A stretch of 19,487 nucleotides of DNA from the NCBI GenBank assembly GCA_021838765.1, contig JAKCCY010000044.1, positions 1-19,487 on the forward strand, written 5' to 3'. This DNA comes from Nitrospirota bacterium (GTDB lineage: Bacteria > Nitrospirota_A > Leptospirillia > Leptospirillales > Leptospirillaceae). The translations under genes were made by a program, and so were the position numbers. Below, in pieces: positions 12,851 to 19,487 of the stretch (the first letter of the stretch is position 1; every line of letters starts with the position of its first letter). Below the pieces are notes generated by a model. The model was given only the letters and a program-made list of their open reading frames with translations. It was not told the DNA's origin and did not search any database.

Positions 12851-14278
12851 CTAGCGAGTTCTCAGCGCATCCCATATCGCTTCAGCTACCGTCGGGTGGG
12901 GAAATATGGAATGAGACAGACGCCTGGCACCGTCCGGAAGTCCAATTGCTAGCGTCGCAACGGGTAGAATTTCTGACAAGCCTGGTCCCACTCCGCCAAA
13001 ACCCAACAAAGCTCCAGATGTTTCATCGAGAACCACCTTGACGATTCCCCGTCTGTCGCCGTGGATCAACGATCTCCCATTTGCCATCAGCAGAAATTTT
13101 TTTTGTATTGCGGGAAGACCTTTTTTTTGTGCCTGTTCAAGCGTCAGGCCAACCGATACCATTTCCGGATGGGTATAAACAACCCGGGGGACATTAATCG
13201 GATCAATCGGATCGGGATCAAGACCAGCAATCTTTTCAACACAGACGATCGCTTCGTGGCTTGCCGCATGGGCAAGCATAGCCCCTCCGGCCAAGTCACC
13301 CGCGGCGTAAATGCCCCCGACACCACTCCACCCTGAATCATCAACAATGACAGCCTTGTCACGGGAAAGTATCACTCCTGCAGAATCAAGACCCAGACCG
13401 GCCGTATTGGGAGTTCGTCCAATAGCCACAAGAAGATATTCAACAGCAATTTCTTCCGGAAACGTCTCAGTTGAAGCCCCTGCCGGCACGATCGACAGAG
13501 ATACTCCCTGATCGTTCCGGGAGATTGATCCGACAGAAACACCGCATCTTAGAAGAACACCCTGACGATCCAGTTCCCGAGACAAGATAGACACCAGTTC
13601 AGGGTCCTCTCCGGGCAAAATGGAGCGTTCTCTCTCGAAAATCGTTACATTTCCGCCAAGAGATGTAAAAATTTGAGAAAATTCAACTCCTACAACGCCA
13701 CCGCCCAGGATTCCTATCTTTTTTCCTGAAGGATTGAATGAAAGGGCATCAGAACTGTCAATGACCCTTTCATGATCAAACGGAAGCCCGGGAAAATCTT
13801 TGGGGCGAGATCCCGTTGCCAGGAGAATATTATCCGCGTGCAAAATCTGTTCCCCGGATCTGCCAGAAAGGATGACCTTGTCCACACCTGCCAGTCTGCC
13901 GGAAGACTCGAATGTCACAACGCCTCCGGATTTCAGCAGGTGTTTGATCCCCTGATGCAAACGATTCACAACAACCTGACCGGAAGCCATAATCTTCGCA
14001 AAATCGATCCTGGGGGGATCATACTGAAGACCATTTGCAGCGGATGCTGAGGTTTTCTGGATCAGGGAGGAAACCTCAAGCAATGATTTAGTCGGGATAC
14101 ATCCCTGATGCAGACAAACCCCGCCAACCTTCCCTGACTCCAGAAGGGCTACTCGCATCCCCAGTTCACTTGCCCTGAGTGCCCCCATATACCCTGCAGG
14201 GCCACCTCCAATAACAATCAAGTCAAAGGAACGCTCTGAACCATCGTCACTCAATTCACACCTTTCTGTTTTATCCAC
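12851..14278 (-). CDS. lpdA: Dihydrolipoamide dehydrogenase (E3-type flavoprotein)
   Basis: Reoxidises dihydrolipoyl groups with NAD+, using FAD and a redox disulfide. It has the FAD-binding GGGPAG (24-29), the active disulfide in GGVCLHQGCIPTK (Cys55, Cys60; usually GGTCLNVGCIPSK), the NAD-binding GILGGGVVGVE (about 187-197), the second FAD motif IYAAGDLAGG, and the C-terminal catalytic pair in HPTVAE (His461, Glu466). At 475 residues it has full length. The start could be GTG 14278, or TTG 14254, which has GAAAGGTG close upstream. It lies alone, with a 124-bp gap to the next gene and no E1 or E2 genes near. It could serve a 2-oxoacid complex, glycine cleavage or a lipoate-binding protein in sulfur oxidation; the sequence does not say which. 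Confidence 0.93.
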   Translation of the reverse strand: MDKTERCELSDDGSERSFDLIVIGGGPAGYMGALRASELGMRVALLESGKVGGVCLHQGCIPTKSLLEVSSLIQKTSASAANGLQYDPPRIDFAKIMASGQVVVNRLHQGIKHLLKSGGVVTFESSGRLAGVDKVILSGRSGEQILHADNILLATGSRPKDFPGLPFDHERVIDSSDALSFNPSGKKIGILGGGVVGVEFSQIFTSLGGNVTIFERERSILPGEDPELVSILSRELDRQGVLLRCGVSVGSISRNDQGVSLSIVPAGASTETFPEEIAVEYLLVAIGRTPNTAGLGLDSAGVILSRDKAVIVDDSGWSGVGGIYAAGDLAGGAMLAHAASHEAIVCVEKIAGLDPDPIDPINVPRVVYTHPEMVSVGLTLEQAQKKGLPAIQKKFLLMANGRSLIHGDRRGIVKVVLDETSGALLGFGGVGPGLSEILPVATLAIGLPDGARRLSHSIFPHPTVAEAIWDALRTR

Positions 14279-14313
14279 CTGACCCCGGCGAACTCAAAAA
14301 CATAAGCGGGTCA

Positions 14314-14342
14314 TTGACTTTAGCCTAAAATATGCCTATATT
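14314..14342 (+). promoter_or_regulatory. Promoter of the initiator tRNA
   Basis: TTGACT (14314-14319), 17 bases, TATATT (14337-14342): a near-consensus housekeeping promoter. Transcription should start at about 14347-14350, at or next to the first base of the mature tRNA. Confidence 0.75.
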
Positions 14343-14347
14343 ACTTC

Positions 14348-14424
<77 letters not shown>

Positions 14425-14592
14425 AAAACAAGTCCCCAACACTGAAGTTCAGATAAAACTCATCAAAATCTTCCTTAAAAAATAACACCCCAGTGGCAAA
14501 AATGGCAATTTTTCGATTCCATGGCCTTTGGGTATCTTCCAGACCCAGAGAACAACAATCACTCGATCCGGACCACTATCAGGAGGTGAAAG

Positions 14593-14880
14593 ATGGACTC
14601 AAAAGAAGCCTACAAACAAAAGCTGAATGCCCAAATGAAGGAATGGGGTGCCCAGATCAATCTTTTGAACGCAAAGATTGAAAACAAGGGAGCAGACATG
14701 AGGATCAAGTACGCAAAAGAGCTTGATGCCGTGAAAGCAAAGCAGGAAGAAGTCTTGCAGAAAATCAAGGAACTTGATGAAGCGACGGGGGAGAATTGGG
14801 AAAAGGTCAAGAACACAGCAGACCAGATCCTGGACGATTTGAAAACCGGCTTGAACAATGCGCTCTCAAGGCTCAAATAA
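14593..14880 (+). CDS. Short coiled-coil protein
   Basis: A 95-residue, highly charged protein that is almost entirely helical, with heptad-like spacing and no Cys or Pro (QKLNAQMKEWGAQINLLNAK, AKELDAVKAKQEEVLQKIKE). It has no signal peptide, so it is cytoplasmic. The ribosome binding site AGGAGGTGAA (14581-14590) is perfect and a strong terminator follows, suggesting high expression as a single gene. The body resembles small coiled-coil proteins annotated as hypothetical or stress-related; I cannot name a family or function. It starts 168 bp behind the initiator tRNA, and a separate promoter is not evident. Confidence 0.8.
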   Translation: MDSKEAYKQKLNAQMKEWGAQINLLNAKIENKGADMRIKYAKELDAVKAKQEEVLQKIKELDEATGENWEKVKNTADQILDDLKTGLNNALSRLK

Positions 14881-14892
14881 AGAAGTCAAAAA

Positions 14893-14934
14893 GCAGCGGG
14901 AGCATCGACGCGGAATGCTCCTGCCCCTTATTTT
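14893..14934 (+). terminator. Intrinsic terminator of the coiled-coil gene
   Basis: GCGGGAGCAT (14896-14905) pairs with ATGCTCCTGC (14915-14924), one G-T wobble, followed by CCCTTATTTT. It lies 13 bases behind the stop codon. Confidence 0.75.
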
Positions 14935-14962
14935 GGCGGATACGCATAATCGGTCCGAAAGC

Positions 14963-15163
14963 CTACTTTTTCCACCAGTCCAAGTTTCCGGTAATGATAT
15001 ACTTTCTAAATAAATCAAAAAGAATAAACCCTAGGAAACCAAACTCCAGGAGAGTAAACATCCTGAAAAGAATCGAAACAACCCTCGATCTTGTCTTGCT
15101 CATGTCCGGTGGTGGCGGTGGCTCTTCTCCAAAATGATTCAGATCATCCATCTTTTCCCTCAT
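14963..15163 (-). CDS. Small single-TM protein with Pro-rich N-terminus
   Basis: A 66-residue protein (62 if ATG 15151, preceded by AGGGA, is used). The N-terminus is acidic with five consecutive prolines (EEPPPPPD), then comes a basic patch (KTRSR), one hydrophobic helix (about 35-52, FTLLEFGFLGFILFDLF) and a basic, aromatic end (DWWKK). It is probably an inner-membrane peptide with its N-terminus in the cytoplasm. It lies 26 bp behind the lipoprotein gene on the same strand and is likely cotranscribed. The family is unknown. Confidence 0.55.
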   Translation of the reverse strand: MREKMDDLNHFGEEPPPPPDMSKTRSRVVSILFRMFTLLEFGFLGFILFDLFRKYIITGNLDWWKK

Positions 15164-15189
15164 TCACTTAAGGTCCATCTTTCTCGCAG

Positions 15190-16374
15190 CTAGTCTTTCG
15201 AGACTTCCGGAATGGCCATTCCCAGAAGGTTTTCGTTCAATCCACCAATCCAGTAAGTTTTTCCGTCGCGTCCCGGAAACATTGCAAGCTTTATGATTTG
15301 ATGGTTGAAATCAAATGAAAGATCAATCTCGCCATCCAGACCAAAACGGGAATGAGCACCCTTCTGGAAGTGGCCATTAGTGCGAAAATCCCCGATGACC
15401 GAGCCAGCCTGATTGACATGGCCCCGGAGCTCAAACAAACCTGCTTCGCGGTCAAAGCGGATCACACCATCAATCCCCAACGGACCTTCAACCAACAAAC
15501 CTCCCCCCAGAACAAAATGATAACTTCCGAGAGGATAGATCGCTACAGGGTGTGTTTCTGGCAACAAAATACCCACTCCCTTCATATGGGGGTTAGTGGA
15601 AAAAAATATTCCCTCATCCCCATTTCCGGAAATACTGATATGAGTGTGTCTGGACTTCAGCCATAACTGCATCTGCAAACGACCATCAAGGCCGGTTGAC
15701 GTTGCACCACGAAGATCTGCTCCTGCAACAGGCACACCATTTTCCAGCACAACCGGATTGACTGGAGCATTGACGGAAGACTGAAAAGGAATAGGGCCGA
15801 CAACCGTGAAAAACTCATTGAGTCTTTCTTTGTAACCATTATAGATAATCACTCTTGGTGCCCATGGGTCCTTGTGCACCGGAGAATTAACCATCAGGAA
15901 ATATATCGGAGGCTCAACAACAGAGTCATCGGAGCTGGCAACCAATACAGCAGACTGCATCTGACAAACCGAAAGGTTGGAAAAACGGACAATTCCTCTC
16001 AGCTCAACCCTGCGCCTCCCCTCTTCGGAACGCACCTCAAGGGTTGCATGCAGGAGGAGATCCTTTGACAACTCATTGTGGACAACACCCGCTGGCCAGA
16101 CTTTATCAATCCGGATTTCGCGACTTCCATTAGAGGAGGATGGCCAATCGACCCGAATATCCATATAACGGGCAGAACAAATCTTAGCCGTTACGGAAAG
16201 GCCCTGGAAGGACTCTCCGCTCATCATCGAAAGCTTGTATGATTCGGCATCCATCGTCGGGTATACCGGAGGGGGAACAAACACTTCACAGCCTGAAACA
16301 AGCACAAAAATGGCAAGGAGCAGCCATCTCGTTGCTTCTGGAAGCCCCTTCATCAAAACATTCAAATGTTTCAT
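15190..16374 (-). CDS. Large putative lipoprotein, family unknown
   Basis: A 394-residue protein with a lipoprotein signal: a basic start, hydrophobic stretch 17-26 and lipobox LVSGC with Cys29 as the lipidation site. It is probably anchored to the inner or outer membrane, facing the periplasm. The mature part is rich in beta-prone segments (VTAKICSARYMDIRVDW, LDGRLQMQLWLKSRHTHISISG, GLFELRGHVNQAGSVIGDFRTNG). Apart from Cys29 only two Cys (about 66 and 137) are present. No enzyme motif is visible, so a structural or binding role is likely. It is divergent from the small lipoprotein gene at 16534, and the two may share control. The ribosome binding site (AGAGGG) is close to the ATG; the ATG seven codons later is an alternative. 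Confidence 0.72.
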   Translation of the reverse strand: MKHLNVLMKGLPEATRWLLLAIFVLVSGCEVFVPPPVYPTMDAESYKLSMMSGESFQGLSVTAKICSARYMDIRVDWPSSSNGSREIRIDKVWPAGVVHNELSKDLLLHATLEVRSEEGRRRVELRGIVRFSNLSVCQMQSAVLVASSDDSVVEPPIYFLMVNSPVHKDPWAPRVIIYNGYKERLNEFFTVVGPIPFQSSVNAPVNPVVLENGVPVAGADLRGATSTGLDGRLQMQLWLKSRHTHISISGNGDEGIFFSTNPHMKGVGILLPETHPVAIYPLGSYHFVLGGGLLVEGPLGIDGVIRFDREAGLFELRGHVNQAGSVIGDFRTNGHFQKGAHSRFGLDGEIDLSFDFNHQIIKLAMFPGRDGKTYWIGGLNENLLGMAIPEVSKD

Positions 16375-16399
16375 AACCCTCTGGCAGACTTGTTGATTC

Positions 16400-16428
16400 T
16401 TGTCTCACTCATTGACATATGTCATAAT
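16400..16428 (+). promoter_or_regulatory. Candidate promoter of the small lipoprotein gene
   Basis: TTGTCT (16400-16405), a 17-base spacer, and CATAAT (16423-16428), in the 159-bp gap between two divergent lipoprotein genes. A dyad ACATATGT overlaps the spacer (16415-16422) and could be an operator or chance. Confidence 0.35.
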
Positions 16429-16533
16429 CGGCGTCAAGTTTCTGCTCTGATCAAACGGATCAAGGCTTCAACCTTCATTATCGATAACGAGATTGCCTCC
16501 AATCTTGAAAGTCTACCCAGACAGGATAAAGAT

Positions 16534-16899
16534 ATGCAAATCAGAAAAAATAAAAACAGCCTTGTTCATGCCTTAGCACTCATGGCTCTTGCTGCTTCAC
16601 TGACATCATGCGCCATGACGAATTCTGTTGTTGGTGACCATCTGGGAGCCGCACAGAAATTCGCGCAAAACGCAACATCAATAGAAAAAGCAGCTCACAG
16701 GGAAGCGGGAATTCTAAATCATCTTGAAGCTGCAAACAAATATTCCAGCGCTGCAGATGATCATATCAGGGCCGGCAAGGAGTACTCCCTTCTCGGAAAC
16801 CCTGTCCAGGCTCAAAAGCAATATGAACTGGCTTCCGAAGATTTTCAGACCGCCAGTCAGGAAAGTCTTCTGGCCAGCGGCGAAAATTCAAAACAGTAA
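16534..16899 (+). CDS. Small lipoprotein with helical repeat-like body
   Basis: A 121-residue protein. The ATG at 16534 is chosen because it opens a proper lipoprotein signal: MQIRKNK, hydrophobic 11-22, and lipobox LTSC with Cys26; the frame's earlier ATG would bury this signal 56 residues inside. The mature body is alpha-helical and rich in Ala, Glu, Gln and Ser with a repeated pattern (GAAQKFAQNATSIEKAAHREAG, EAANKYSSAADDHIRAGKEYSLLG, QAQKQYELASEDFQTAS), suggesting a TPR-like or helical hairpin scaffold. It is a cell-envelope protein; the function is unknown. Its stop is only three bases from the end of the converging rnr gene. Confidence 0.75.
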   Translation: MQIRKNKNSLVHALALMALAASLTSCAMTNSVVGDHLGAAQKFAQNATSIEKAAHREAGILNHLEAANKYSSAADDHIRAGKEYSLLGNPVQAQKQYELASEDFQTASQESLLASGENSKQ

Positions 16900-16902
16900 G
16901 CC

Positions 16903-19188
16903 TTACACTTTTTTTCGGCGACGACCTTTTCTTCCCCGGCGACTTTTCCCTCCTCCGGGGCTTTCTGGCTTTGGCTTTTGCGTTGCCGCACCCGAAAGAG
17001 GGACAGGCTCCAGTTTTTTTCTCCGCCTGCCAGAAGACTCCTCCATCCCTTCAAGAGCCAGCTCACACTTAAGCCTCTCAAGGTCAACACGCATGATCCT
17101 CACCGAAACAGGGTCTCCGATGCGGTAGACCTTCCTGGTTCTCTCTCCCCTGAGACTATGATGCTTTTCCTGGAACACATAGTAGTCATCGGACAGCGAA
17201 GAGACGGGAACCATCCCCTCAACCGGAGTACTGTCGAGCTCGACGAAGAAACCAAATCCGGCAACACCGGAAATGACCCCGGAAAAAACCTCCCCGACAT
17301 GATCTCCAAGGAACCGGATGCGTTTGAAGTCAATCGACATCCTTTCTGCATCAACAGCAGCTCGTTCTCTTTCAGAGGAATGGGAAGCGGCTTTTGAAAT
17401 ATCCGTCTTGACCGAATCTCTCAATGGCCTCGAGCGGTCCGCACCAAGGAGGCGGTGCACGACAAGATCAGGGTAACGCCGGATTGGCGACGTGAAATGA
17501 GTATAATCGCTCATGGCCAGGCCAAAATGTCCTAATGGCTTCGTGTCGTATCGAGCCTGTTTCAAGGATCTCAGGACGGAGAAGTGAACCATCTTTTCCT
17601 GAATAGTGCCTCTGGTTGTCTCAAGAACACTCGACAGTGTTTTCGAAGTGGGAACCTCTCCTTCCTTGAGTGGCATGGACAGACCAAGAGCACCCAAAAA
17701 CAGGTTAAGATCCGCAATTCTCTCAATGGATGGGGCTTCATGCACACGAAAGATCCCGCCCCCCCACCGCGAGACCAGTTCTCTGGCAACAACCTGATTG
17801 GCCAACAGCATGAATTCTTCAATCAGTTGGTGGGAAAGATATCGTGGCGAACGCACAATATCGATCGGATGCCCCCTGAGATCAAGAATGATCTCAGGTT
17901 CGGGAAGGTCAAAATCAAGGCTCCCGGCCTGAAATCGTTTTTTTCTGAGTATCTGGGCAACAGACCAGAGCTCTGACAAAAGCGCTGTCCAGGGAGTATA
18001 ACGGGAGTCCTCATTTGCTCCCCTGAGAACATCATGAACTTTTGAATAGGTCATTCTCATACGGCTTCTGATCACAGAAAGCGTCACTCTCGAATCAAGA
18101 ATCTCTGCCGTATGGGGATCCAGCTTCAGGATGACACTCCTCGCAAGTCTGTCCTCGTCCGGATTCAGAGAAAGGACGCCATTTGAAAGGACCTCCGGAA
18201 ACATGGGAACGACCCGGTCAGGGAAATAGACACTTGTCCCCCTCCGGAAAGCCTCCTTGTCCAGTAATGTTCCTTCCGACACATAAGTCGCCACATCAGC
18301 GATATGGATGCCGACCTCAAAACTCCCGTCCTTAAGTCTTGCAAGAGAAAGGGCATCGTCAAAATCCCGGGCATTGTCCCCATCAATCGTGACAATATCC
18401 CACGCCCTGAAATCTTCGCGGTTCGGTCCGGGAGCGATGGGCGTTTCTCTTGCAACCCGCTCGGCTTCCTCCTGGACATCAGAAGGGAAAAGATCTGTCA
18501 GGCCAAAGGACGCCATGACAATCTCGGTATCAATTTTGGGATCTCCCGCCTGACCCAGCTGCGCCAGTATGCGCCCCTTCGGAGAATGCACCGAATCAGG
18601 GTAAGAAGTAATCTCCAGAATGACCAGGTCCCCTTCAGAATACTTAACGGACGGATCCGATGATTCCAGGATAAAATCGGCCTTGAGCTTTGCATCCCTG
18701 GGGCGGACAACAGTATTCTCACCAACCTTGTGCACAGTGCCAACAACAGACGTTCTGGCCCGTTCAACAACAGAAAGGATAACCCCTTCCTGACGGCCAC
18801 GACGGTCAATGCCTGTTCTCACCGCCTGGACAATGTCCTGATGCATTGCACCTTTTGTCATGGATGCCGGGATAAAAAGATCCGGCTGACCATCCCCCAC
18901 CAAAACAAATCCATACCCGTCAGGATGAGACTGAAAGGGCTTGGTCACCAGCGGAAGTCGATCTTTCAAGGCATACCCGGCACCGGGGACAAGCAACACC
19001 ATCCCTTCGGCGAGCAGGGCATCGATAGCAGCCCGGATGTATTTGAGAGACTTTCGCCCCTTTTTCAATTTTTCAAGAAGAATCTCCTCCCTGACCGGAA
19101 CAGAAGGAGTTTCTTTTAAAAAAGTCACCAAAGAATCCCTGAAGGACTCATCTCCAGATTTCTCAACAGCCCCTTCCAATAGATCCAC
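16903..19188 (-). CDS. rnr: Ribonuclease R
   Basis: A processive 3'-5' exoribonuclease of the RNB family, able to degrade structured RNA; it acts in mRNA decay, rRNA and tmRNA-linked quality control. Counted from the GTG at 19188, it has an N-terminal winged-helix (about 18-70), cold-shock-like OB domains (about 75-210), and the RNB catalytic centre IDGDNARDFDDA (268-279), whose aspartates bind magnesium. HFTSPIRRYPDLVVHR (about 564-579), a C-terminal S1 domain (about 632-712) and a strongly basic Lys/Arg/Gly tail (about 719-761), usual for RNase R, follow. The 761 residues are near the usual 750-815. The GTG is preceded by GGGAGGT; a TTG at 19203 with AGGA upstream is the alternative. Confidence 0.95.
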   Translation of the reverse strand: MDLLEGAVEKSGDESFRDSLVTFLKETPSVPVREEILLEKLKKGRKSLKYIRAAIDALLAEGMVLLVPGAGYALKDRLPLVTKPFQSHPDGYGFVLVGDGQPDLFIPASMTKGAMHQDIVQAVRTGIDRRGRQEGVILSVVERARTSVVGTVHKVGENTVVRPRDAKLKADFILESSDPSVKYSEGDLVILEITSYPDSVHSPKGRILAQLGQAGDPKIDTEIVMASFGLTDLFPSDVQEEAERVARETPIAPGPNREDFRAWDIVTIDGDNARDFDDALSLARLKDGSFEVGIHIADVATYVSEGTLLDKEAFRRGTSVYFPDRVVPMFPEVLSNGVLSLNPDEDRLARSVILKLDPHTAEILDSRVTLSVIRSRMRMTYSKVHDVLRGANEDSRYTPWTALLSELWSVAQILRKKRFQAGSLDFDLPEPEIILDLRGHPIDIVRSPRYLSHQLIEEFMLLANQVVARELVSRWGGGIFRVHEAPSIERIADLNLFLGALGLSMPLKEGEVPTSKTLSSVLETTRGTIQEKMVHFSVLRSLKQARYDTKPLGHFGLAMSDYTHFTSPIRRYPDLVVHRLLGADRSRPLRDSVKTDISKAASHSSERERAAVDAERMSIDFKRIRFLGDHVGEVFSGVISGVAGFGFFVELDSTPVEGMVPVSSLSDDYYVFQEKHHSLRGERTRKVYRIGDPVSVRIMRVDLERLKCELALEGMEESSGRRRKKLEPVPLSGAATQKPKPESPGGGKSRRGRKGRRRKKV

Positions 19189-19335
19189 AATACCTCCCGT
19201 CAACGATTGATCCTACTGCAGTTTGACACAAAACAGTCATCATGGGAAACGATCTGCCTTGAGCGGACCCACCTTCCACGGAACCAACAAAAATCAGCTG
19301 GACCCTTATAATGACAGTGCCAATGAACTCTCCCG
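19189..19335. other. rnr upstream region and IS flank
   Basis: No gene. It must contain the rnr promoter, read on the minus strand, but I see no strong -35/-10 pair. The GGAGCGGGAGAGTTCATTG tail of the incoming IS element occupies roughly 19321-19340 on the minus strand. The insertion therefore lies close to the start of rnr, and the element's right end may influence its transcription. Confidence 0.35.
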
Positions 19336-19361
19336 CTCCTAAGCGCTTTGCGCTGTAGGAG
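19336..19361 (-). repeat. IS200/IS605-type right-end hairpin
   Basis: Minus strand: CTCCTACAGCGC, loop AAA, GCGCTTAGGAG, an 11-pair stem with one bulge. It contains the tnpB stop codon and is followed by GCGGGAGAGTTCATTG. The relics at 402-420 and 5454-5476 have equivalent hairpins at the same position. Confidence 0.75.
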
Positions 19362-19487
19362 GGGTTTCCGATCTCACGAGCGGATGTTCCTCTTTCGCCG
19401 AGGATGCGCGAAGGCGTTTGGGCCTTTGCGTCTTATGCTCCTCTCCGGAGGCTTTGACTTCGGACCGTTCCGGCCCTAGTTGTTTCT
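19339..19487 (-). CDS. tnpB: TnpB C-terminus (IS605-type accessory nuclease), partial
   Basis: The minus-strand frame enters at the window edge and ends with TAG at 19339-19341, giving the last 48 codons of a charged tail (GPERSEVKASGEEH..., KEEHPLVRSETPPTAQSA). Such Arg/Glu/Ser-rich extensions after the zinc finger are common in IS605-family TnpB. The catalytic RuvC and zinc-finger parts lie outside the window. The best support is the right-end hairpin at its stop codon and the two relics of the same end in this window. TnpB is an RNA-guided nuclease whose guide RNA comes from this end of the element, so an omega-RNA should overlap here, running to about 19321 and into the flank. Confidence 0.6.
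   Translation of the reverse strand, partial: KQLGPERSEVKASGEEHKTQRPKRLRASSAKEEHPLVRSETPPTAQSA

Noticed and set aside
14492..14507. TGGCAAAAATGGCA as a sigma-54 promoter
   Set aside because: GG and GC are only 8 bases apart; the -24/-12 spacing requires 10.
14493..14681. 62-codon plus-strand frame ahead of the coiled-coil gene
   Set aside because: It overlaps the coiled-coil gene, which has a perfect ribosome binding site of its own; this frame has none.

Overview
The window looks like a chromosomal segment of a mid-GC, Gram-negative bacterium with lipoproteins, sigma-54 control, c-di-GMP proteins and sulfur-trafficking genes. The gene set would fit a chemolithotroph such as Leptospirillum (Nitrospirota), but that is an inference from gene content and I could not test it by a search.

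Layout. 1-1445 is a graveyard of IS200/IS605-family DNA: a palindromic block, a decayed tnpB 3' end on the minus strand, and an internally deleted element carrying tnpA. 1446-3082 holds two serine tRNAs (UGA, CGA) flanking a secreted TPR protein and tadA. 3134-4915 looks like a self-contained sigma-54 circuit: an enhancer-binding regulator with a cysteine cluster in its sensor region, dyad operators at its 3' end, a good -24/-12 promoter, and a 44-residue membrane peptide closed by a terminator. 4916-5553 is non-coding and ends in another tnpB 3'-end relic. 5554-8644 has mazG and a TrpD2/YbiB-like gene (4-nt overlap), then an HD-GYP protein. On the minus strand, dsrE-tusA (9392-8725) forms a small sulfur-carrier operon with its own terminator. 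It lies downstream of a relic of tnpA. 10075-14278 holds a small two-TM protein and, on the minus strand, a dihydrolipoamide dehydrogenase, a PAS/degenerate GGDEF protein and a phosphoesterase, the last two coupled. 14314-14424 is the initiator tRNA with a near-ideal promoter. 14593-16899 holds a short coiled-coil protein and three envelope proteins, including two lipoproteins that are divergently transcribed. 16903-19188 is RNase R. The window ends inside another tnpB, entering from the right on the minus strand.

Themes. (1) At least four IS200/IS605 right ends are present. Three share a hairpin followed by a similar tail; two of them (5454-5476 and 19336-19361) differ by paired changes that keep the stem, and the fourth shows the same plan. 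(2) The sigma-54 regulator, operators, promoter and peptide are complete within 1.8 kb, and this is the strongest candidate for an undescribed system. (3) Sulfur transfer (DsrE, TusA) and a lipoamide dehydrogenase lie within 6 kb of each other, which suggests, without proving, a link to sulfur oxidation.
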